Positions 7,504 through 8,240 of a stretch of 8,240 nucleotides of DNA are shown here, in pieces. The stretch is from Lachnospiraceae bacterium. GTDB lineage: Bacteria; Bacillota_A; Clostridia; Lachnospirales; Lachnospiraceae. Location: positions 1 to 8,240 of the forward strand of contig JAFZKM010000237.1 in assembly GCA_017553665.1 (NCBI GenBank), written 5' to 3'. Below the pieces are notes generated by a model that saw only the letters and a list, made by a program, of their open reading frames with translations, ran no database searches and was not told where the DNA came from. Within the stretch, counting starts at the first letter, position 1, and every line of letters starts with the position of its first letter. The position numbers and the translations under genes were made by a program.

Positions 7504-8240
7504 ATGCATCGTGTGAGCTCATTAACACTTAATCCGAATACGCATCTGCTCGAGCAGGATCCCTATTCATATCAGCTCCAGGATATTCCGGAGCCCGAGC
7601 TTTTCCGCGAGATCTATCCCTACACGGAAATCCCCAAGATTGCCTTCAACTACCGCAAGGTTCCCGCGGATATGCCTGAAGATATCTTTATCACGGACAC
7701 CAGTTTCCGTGACGGACAGCAGTCACGTACGCCGTATACCACAGAGCAGATGGTGAATATTTATAAGATGCTTCACCGTCTCGGCGGCCCCAAGGGCATG
7801 ATCCGTCAGACAGAATTCTTCGTATATTCCAAGAAAGACAGGGACGCAGCGGTTCAGTGCATGGAACTCGGCTATGAATTCCCCGAGATCACGACCTGGA
7901 TCCGCGCCTCAAAGCAGGATTTCGAACTGGCAAAGGATCTGGGCATCAAGGAGACCGGCGTACTCGTTTCCTGCTCCGACTATCATATTTTCAATAAAAT
8001 GGGCCTTACGCGTCAGCAGGCTCTCGACAAATACATGGGCATCGTTAAGGAGTGCATCGAGGCCGGACTTCGTCCCCGCTGCCACTTTGAGGATCTGACC
8101 CGTGCCGATTTCTACGGCTTCGTTATCCCGTTCGCGACCGAGCTCCGCAAGCTTTCGGATGAGAGCGGCATCCCGATCAAGATCCGTGCCTGCGATACGA
8201 TGGGCTACGGAATCCCTTATCCGGGCGTTTCGCTTCCCCG
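7504..8240 (+). CDS. Isopropylmalate/homocitrate synthase superfamily protein, probable Re-citrate synthase (partial, runs off window end)
   Basis: The first 245 residues are visible. The catalytic TIM barrel begins with ITDTSFRDGQQSR (63-75), the DxxxRDGxQ motif of the DRE-TIM metallolyases (isopropylmalate, homocitrate, citramalate and Re-citrate synthases). D70 is the expected metal ligand and R69 the catalytic arginine. RCHFEDLTRAD (192-202) and KIRACDTMGYG (226-236) match later barrel strands. The HxH metal motif lies beyond the window. These enzymes condense acetyl-CoA with a 2-oxo acid. The N-terminal segment (about 1-60), the Arg-Thr-Pro-Tyr after the DRE motif, and GGPKGMIRQTEFF (94-106) resemble, from memory, the Re-citrate synthase group of clostridia (oxaloacetate as acceptor). 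Homocitrate or isopropylmalate synthase remains possible. It is transcribed divergently from the Sua5 gene. Confidence 0.75.
   Translation, partial: MHRVSSLTLNPNTHLLEQDPYSYQLQDIPEPELFREIYPYTEIPKIAFNYRKVPADMPEDIFITDTSFRDGQQSRTPYTTEQMVNIYKMLHRLGGPKGMIRQTEFFVYSKKDRDAAVQCMELGYEFPEITTWIRASKQDFELAKDLGIKETGVLVSCSDYHIFNKMGLTRQQALDKYMGIVKECIEAGLRPRCHFEDLTRADFYGFVIPFATELRKLSDESGIPIKIRACDTMGYGIPYPGVSLP

Overview
The window reads as a chromosomal, housekeeping segment of a Gram-positive anaerobe. It is most likely a member of Clostridia and possibly Lachnospiraceae-like. This is an inference from the F-type ATP synthase operon order, the strong GGAGG-type ribosome binding sites, the full-length Sua5-type protein, and a citrate/homocitrate-synthase-like gene of a kind I associate with anaerobic clostridia. 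I see no mobile element, CRISPR array, rRNA or tRNA. No stretch longer than about 200 bases lacks a gene.

Positions 1-5115 hold the distal part of an F1Fo ATP synthase operon on the + strand, in the canonical order atpF (3' end only), atpH, atpA, atpG, atpD, atpC. Gaps are short (31, 15, 16, 39 and 12 bases), so one polycistronic mRNA is expected. All five F1 subunits are complete and carry their family motifs: Walker A and B in beta, a Walker A in alpha, the alpha arginine finger, and DELSEED in beta. A 13-bp stem-loop (5124-5152) follows atpC. Its U-tract is poor, so it may be a leaky terminator or processing site.

Just beyond it, on the same strand, is a 160-residue DUF402-family gene (5194-5676). 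It ends three bases from the stop codon of a convergent gene. The minus strand then carries, in transcription order, a 371-residue Sua5-type threonylcarbamoyl-AMP synthase (7304-6189) and rpiB (6105-5680). They are separated by 83 bases that contain a 10-bp bulged stem-loop. This pair has a recognisable minus-strand promoter at 7370-7398.

After a divergent, AT-rich intergenic region (7305-7503), a + strand gene starts at 7504 with a strong ribosome binding site and runs off the window. It belongs to the isopropylmalate/homocitrate synthase superfamily (DRE-TIM metallolyases). My best guess is a Re-citrate synthase, the enzyme that some anaerobes use to make citrate for 2-oxoglutarate and glutamate synthesis.

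Together these are core functions: energy coupling (ATP synthase), tRNA t6A modification (Sua5), pentose phosphate interconversion (RpiB), possible nucleotide phosphatase activity (DUF402), and probably entry into the oxidative branch of a partial TCA cycle. I found no convincing new biological system. The second-look items are small regulatory structures, a CxxC and an ATP-binding-like motif in the epsilon subunit, and the neighbourhood itself.
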